From positions 27,137,201 through 27,201,200 of the forward strand of contig OX621249.1 of the NCBI GenBank assembly GCA_951640165.1: a DNA stretch of 64,000 nt. The letters run 5' to 3'. A model generated the notes under the pieces. The model made no database searches, had not been told where the DNA came from, and worked only from the letters and a program-made list of their open reading frames with translations. Each line of letters begins with the position of its first letter. The first letter of the stretch is position 1. This stretch comes from Pseudoips prasinana. Its lineage: Eukaryota; Arthropoda; Insecta; Lepidoptera; Nolidae. Both the position numbers and the translations under genes were made by a program. Below, piece after piece: positions 59,040 through 64,000 of the stretch.

Positions 59040-60503
59040 CTTTGTACACCAACACGGCTTTATTAAATCAAGATCTACGGCGACTAATCTCTTGTCCTTC
59101 ACTTCTATTTTGTCAAATCATCTAGATAAACGTATACCAGTTGATGCAATCTATACTGACTTCAGCAAGGCATTTGACAAAGTTGATCATTCGCTTCTTA
59201 TACATAAATTGAAACTTATGGGGGTAGGCGGTGCTTTAATTAAATGGATTGAGTCATATATTAGAAACAGGCATTCGAGAGTTGTAATAAATGGACATTC
59301 TTCTTCTCCATACATAAATACCTCCGGAGTTCACCAAGGTTCTCACTTGGGCCCTCTTCTCTTTAACGTTTTTATTAACGATATTACAAAATGTTTTCAA
59401 AACTCTACTTTGTTTCTCTTTGCTGACGATTTGAAAATAATAAAAGCAATTGAAAGCAACTCAGACACAATACTACTTCAAGAAGATATTGACAGTGTGG
59501 TGTTTATTAAATAAACTACATCTGAACATCGACAAATGCTACTACATACAATACACACGAAATAAAAACTTTCGACTAAACAAATATTTTATTGACGGCT
59601 CAGAACTGACAAACCTGAATACCATCCGAGACCTAGGAATCACACTCGATACTAAACTAATGTTTGATAAACACATCAACAAAAAGTACTCGGGTTCCTA
59701 ATACGAAACTCAAAGGAATTCAGGATGTCCTACAATGCCATAATATGGAACCCGCATTATGATGTCTACAAAAAGCGGCTTGAAAGTGTGCAAAAAAGAT
59801 TTCTTTATCATCTGTCATATAGAGATAACCTAGCTAGATGCTTATACAGTTATCAAGAAAGGCTGAAACACTACAATATGAACACCTTAGAGAGTCGCAG
59901 GATGGTGAACGACTTGGTTTTCGTCCATAAACTACTTAATGGTGGTATCAATTGTGCAAATCTGTTATCAACAATCCATATCAATGTACCTAATCGATTA
60001 CCGAGGAAGAACAAATATGGTTTGCTGAGTGTGCCCGTATCTAAATCGAATCTTGGGCACTTTGCTGCCGTGCCGAGGCTCTGTAGGCAGTACAACACGC
60101 TATCAAAATCCGAAGCTATTGATATCTGCTCAAAGTTGGCAATTTTCCGGAAGGACCTAAAGAAAATACTACTAACTACATCCAATAATAATTGAAATTA
60201 ATTGTTTATATTTTTATTCTTCGAGATTGTGATTTGTTATAGTTTAAGAGTCCTTTTTTTTGTATAATATATGTTTAAATTTTATTAATATTTAGTAGGC
60301 ATTCTTGTAATTTAATTAGTATCTGACATGATTATATTTTATTTTATTAGTGTACAAATTTTTGTTTACTTATAAGCTAATTTACGCAAGCTGTGGTTTC
60401 CTATGAGTGAAGAAGAACACTGCTTACTATCATTTTGCATGCACTATTGTGTCGAATGAATTGTGTTTATTTTTTGTTGGAGATCCTTAAATAAATAAAT
60501 AAT
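59040..60503 (+). pseudogene. 5'-truncated jockey-type LINE, RT fragment
   Basis: Reverse-transcriptase remnant: HQHGFIKSRSTATNLL at about 59050, TDFSKAFDKVDH, GVHQGSHLGPLLFNVFINDI and LFADDLKI. The C-terminal part is at 59725-60195. Two frameshifts (near 59500 and 59700) and a small deletion around 59700 break it. It starts abruptly within the RT domain and ends in an (AAAT)n-like tail at 60489-60502. That is the usual form of a truncated non-LTR insertion. Confidence 0.85.
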
Positions 60504-60538
60504 CAACGTTGTATTTACACTATTTATTGTTTAAAAGT

Positions 60539-62420
60539 TTAAATAAAATTGGCGAATCTTTTTGGGTCTAAATTAACATTTAAAAACACAAATTTTTCTA
60601 CTTTGCTTGATGTTAATCTCGTCCTTCTTTGATTTAAAATAAGACCCGATTTCGAAAACATCCGTTCACAAGGAACGGATGTTGCCACTATGTTGCGATT
60701 TGTAATAAACAATTTTAAAAGGTTTGGGTACACGTGACGATGGTTTTTCCACCACAGTAAGGGACTGTTCCACTCGCCATTGGAGTTCTTTCTGGGTAGT
60801 GTGTCGTCAGCTAGGTACATGTCGACCTCTTTGATTGCCTTCGACATAGGCGTACCGGAGCAAGTATTTTAGCTTATTAAATTATCAAAAATATCCCAAG
60901 GATTATAGTAATTTCTTGGCCTCTCTACAACCACGGTAGATGTAGATGGGGCAAGTGGTCGCTCGGCTATGTGATCAGCTACGAGTTTCCTGACGCGTTC
61001 TTTTGTCTTCATGGCCTCGTGGGTATCGGAGAAGGCTTGTATTTTGAATCTTGGATCCAAGAAAGTATTCAAAGCAAGGGAGCCGCTTTGCTCTATTCTC
61101 TGAAACCTCCCCTCTAGGCCAAAAAGTAATTTAAAGGCCACATCTCGTACTGCGGGCAAGTAATCTGGGTTAGCTAACATTTTGCGGCACGATTCCGTTA
61201 GGCACCGTACCGTGATTATTACACAACTACCGGTTAAATATTTTTGCCCACTCATTGCAGTCATGTGTAGCGCTCTTCAAAAGGGCGCTACACATGACAA
61301 AGTTGTGCGCAAGTTGTCCATTCTTCCACACTGAGGGATGGCAAATTTTTGTCAACGAGTGCCAAGTACGGCCCCTTGGAGTTCTACTATTCTCTGAATC
61401 ATGTGGAACACTGAGTTCCAGCGAGTCTTAACGTATTGGATGAGCCGTTTTGGTTGCAGATTTTGCTGTAGCTGGTATTTTGCGAGCCTCTCCGATGACA
61501 CTGTGCTTCGCTTATAATGAGCCACTATTTTTTTTATTTTGACTATGACGCTGTCTTGTAGCTTGAGAGCGTCATCGACAAACCCAACATGTGACAAAAT
61601 GTTTTATGCCAAGATGTTCTTTTATAGCCTTTACCACATTTGTAGCGTTGTCGGTAACTGCAAAGTTTACTTTTTCCTTCAGATTCCATTTGTTGAGGAT
61701 CACTTCTAGTTCTGTGGCAATATTTGCGGCTGTGTGCGAAGCGGGAAAGTTACAGCAACCCAGCAGCACAATTTTGAACTCTAAGTCCTCAGTTATAAAA
61801 TGGCCTGTTACTGCAATATAACTCTCGGTTACTCTCGATGTCCATAAGTTTGTGGTTATACATATGGCCTGAGCTTCTTCAGATACTTGCGTCATAATAT
61901 TTTGTTCTACTTTATTGTAAGCGTCCTCTAACAGAGACCCGGACAAAGTTTTCCTGGTCGGCAATTTGTAGCCAGGAATCCATCTACAAAATTTTATGAA
62001 GGCTCTCTCCTCTACTAATGAAAAAGGATGAAAAGAATCTATGCAGAAATCTGGCAAATCCCTATCGATTTGCTTTTTTTGCTCGACGCTGATTTTTTTA
62101 TTGTGCATGTATGTATCCATAATGATGATGGTGGCGCCAGCGGGGCCTGTCGTAACCCAGTGGAAGTGCTTGGAACGGCGGGCTCCACTTCCAATGGTCT
62201 AATATCCTGATCTGTTCTGGTTGAAGGAGCGTCATCGGAGTTGAACACTGACATAAAAACTGATGGGTGTTTTCTCCTTAAATGACTTTTAAGTTTGCAG
62301 AAGTAGATTTGAAACTTAAAATATCTTTACATATATTACAGGTGGTTTTAAAATATGCATTGTCTTTTTCAAAATGGTGCCAAAGAACACTGGTATTTTT
62401 GCGAACCGACATAATTAATA
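60539..62420 (-). pseudogene. hAT transposase with BED finger, broken
   Basis: Nearly full-length minus-strand gene. A BED-type zinc finger lies at about 62420-62270 (CNICKD ... HLRRKHP, with a frameshift). The core starts with GYKLPTRKTLSGSLL, AQAICITTNLWTSR and SYIAVTGHF near 61830, then VKTRWNSVFHM near 61425. The C-terminal dimerisation domain is at 60847-60539 (WWKNHRHVYPNLLKL, SVPCERMFSKSG). In-frame stops near 61352 and 60869, a deletion near 61590 and the fold-back at 61260-61298 show it is inactive. Confidence 0.85.
61260..61298. repeat. 14-bp perfect fold-back inside hAT
   Basis: Arms 61260-61273 and 61285-61298 are exact reverse complements (GTCATGTGTAGCGC). Pairing extends inward with one mismatch. 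It interrupts the transposase where a conserved segment before MSGQKYLTGS would be expected. Confidence 0.85.
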
Positions 62421-62429
62421 ACTACCTAT

Positions 62430-63110
62430 GCGTACGTGCAGTACGTAAAAATCACAAGATATTCACACTATTTATAAGAAAAGTCTTCACTACCTACTAA
62501 AACGTGCGTAATTACTTAAAAGTCACTGTATATTTACACTAATATCACTATATTATATTTACAAGAAAACTTAATAAGAAGACTAAGATAGTAAGTATGT
62601 ATGTATCTATGTATTTACAGTTCACAATAATCGCGATAAAGCAAATTATTTTATTTGCAGTGACCCTTGACCGGCGCGTTGCAAGGCGTGTCAAACGAAA
62701 CTAAAAATAATAGGTACTTAATAATTTTCAAATAAACAAAAATAATAATCCTTACCCAAAAAAATGCATTTATTGCAATTCAAATAGAATCTAATTTTGG
62801 TTAGCCACTGCGCGGGGGAGACGGGATGCAGGCCGCACTCGGCGACTCGGTTCAGTACCTACACTACCTACATGCACTTGCACATCGAGCAAGTTCAGAA
62901 CCATTCGGCGCGTTCGTGTTTCACTCCAGTGTGACCAACTTCAAATTAGAGATCCTGCCCTGCTTCGGCAAAAAAACTGACAAAACCTGCCAAACTTTTT
63001 TGCACAAAATGCCGAAATAATGCCGATATAATTCTAAAATTTTAAAAAAAGTCACATAATTTTATATATTTTTATTTAAAATAATCAAATAAGAGTAATA
63101 ATAAATCAAA
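62430..63110. other. no recognised gene
   Basis: AT-rich spacer between two hAT remnants. A less AT-rich patch at about 62800-62960 has an open plus-strand frame without recognisable domains. Confidence 0.5.
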
Positions 63111-64000
63111 TTATACATTCGTATTAGCATCGTATTCTTCTTTATCACTTTCTTTGTACATCGCTTTCATCATTTGTTTAATCATTTCTTTAGTTGGCTG
63201 GAATGAAACGCAGTCACCATATTCACTAATGCCCTGTTTTACATGCAAAATAGAGGCGACATGCTTATTAATAAATCTATTCCGCGTTTTTGTTTTTATA
63301 AGGTTGATTTGCGAGAATATCTTTTCACAAGCAGCATTCGACATTGGCAAACACAACAAACTTTTTACAAAATTAGAAACATTTACATATTTTAAGTTTC
63401 CATTTGAATTTCGGATTTTGCCAACGGCACCCCAAAATTTATCGACACTTAGAATTGGCTTTGCATTACTTCCACCAGATTCTAATCATCATCACTAACA
63501 TCTTTATCAAGTTTTAATTGTCTGTATTCGTCATCAATTTTTTGAATTGTGTGTTCATCAACAAGATTGGGAAATTGGGTAATAACATTTACTATCGAAG
63601 AAAACTCCTTGTACACAACGTCTTGAGGATCTAAGAACTGCGATTGCTTAAAAAGAGTGTTTAATGGTAGACGTGTTTTTAGTTGACTTGAAAGTTGAAT
63701 AAGAAATGATTGCATATGGTCAAGAAACGTTTGTATCGCCGGTTTCAGATTTATATCTCTTGCTAGACAAGTGATATCTCTGCTGACGTTGACACCTAAA
63801 TACATATCCTTCAAAGGTAGGTGGTTAATGCTAGATGTCGGATCTAAAAGTAGTGGGTCTGTATTCTTTACGTAACGGACTTTCATGTAGCTGCTTAACA
63901 ATGTCATAAACATTTCAGACACGTCTTTATAAACCAAGTGTACAGTCGCATAATCCCCTTGAAAAACCGTATTTAATTTATTGACAATAGGCAGGATATA
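63111..64000 (-). pseudogene. second hAT-like transposase, C-terminal part, runs off window
   Basis: The terminal hAT dimerisation motif is clear: LCLPMSNAACEKIFSQIN followed by KTKTRNRFINK, ending at 63111. Upstream (63482-63937 and open to the window edge) is a compatible frame, with DINLKPAIQTFLDHMQSF and DEYRQLKLDKDVSDDD. The two are joined only through a one-base frame change near 63485. This is a different hAT subfamily from the one at 60539-62420. The start lies beyond the window. Confidence 0.7.

Noticed and set aside
62826..63020. Plus-strand frame in a less AT-rich patch
   Set aside because: Short, without domain or splice context; probably chance.

Overview
The window reads as a piece of an insect nuclear genome, most likely a moth or butterfly. 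It is AT-rich and has no bacterial gene organisation. Nearly everything recognisable is transposable-element material: Ty3/gypsy, BEL/Pao, Penelope, jockey-type LINEs, mariner, DD41D, hAT, a Harbinger-like element and a tRNA-derived SINE. A short repeat at about 12451-12495 is of a type I associate with lepidopteran genomes. I see no convincing intact host gene.

Left part (1-18524). A young gypsy element (309-4750, minus strand) has two 513-bp LTRs that differ at only about two sites. It lacks gag and the protease active site because its LTR plus primer-binding site is fused directly into the protease frame. After a (TA)n tract come broken fragments: jockey gag, Penelope GIY-YIG end, a MADF-like fragment, a PHD-like finger, a DD41D transposase, an uncharacterised multi-copy-type protein, a hAT fragment, an unclassified transposase-like gene interrupted by an intact mariner (14577-15859), and a Harbinger-like DDE gene. 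Two stacked hairpins lie at 17971-18156.

Central part (18525-56967). About 38.4 kb is a head-to-tail array of one BEL/Pao retrotransposon family on the minus strand, with eight 287-bp LTRs, mostly shared between neighbouring units. Five units carry an intact 1807-residue gag-pol and one is internally deleted. Three units carry an extra 546-residue ORF between the LTR and the primer-binding site. Its protein looks to me like a nucleoprotein of a negative-strand RNA virus, so it is a candidate endogenous viral element. The insert is bounded by a 6-bp CATATG direct repeat, and at the end matching the start of the captured gene there is a perfect 36-bp snap-back. Orientation and junctions fit template switching during minus-strand strong-stop synthesis. 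A separate junction (42967-43049) consists of 61 T followed by an exact 18-nt tRNA-Tyr 3' end abutting an LTR, which looks like a fossil of plus-strand strong-stop DNA.

Right part (56968-64000). AT-rich flank, a tRNA-derived SINE, a perfect 23-bp hairpin, a 5'-truncated LINE, a broken BED-finger hAT transposase with a fold-back inside it, and a second hAT-like gene running off the window end.

The genes do not form a host pathway. The coherent story is about retroelements: tRNA-primed reverse transcription, strand-transfer errors, capture of a viral gene, and amplification of the chimera in tandem. Assembly error in the long near-identical array cannot be excluded from sequence alone.
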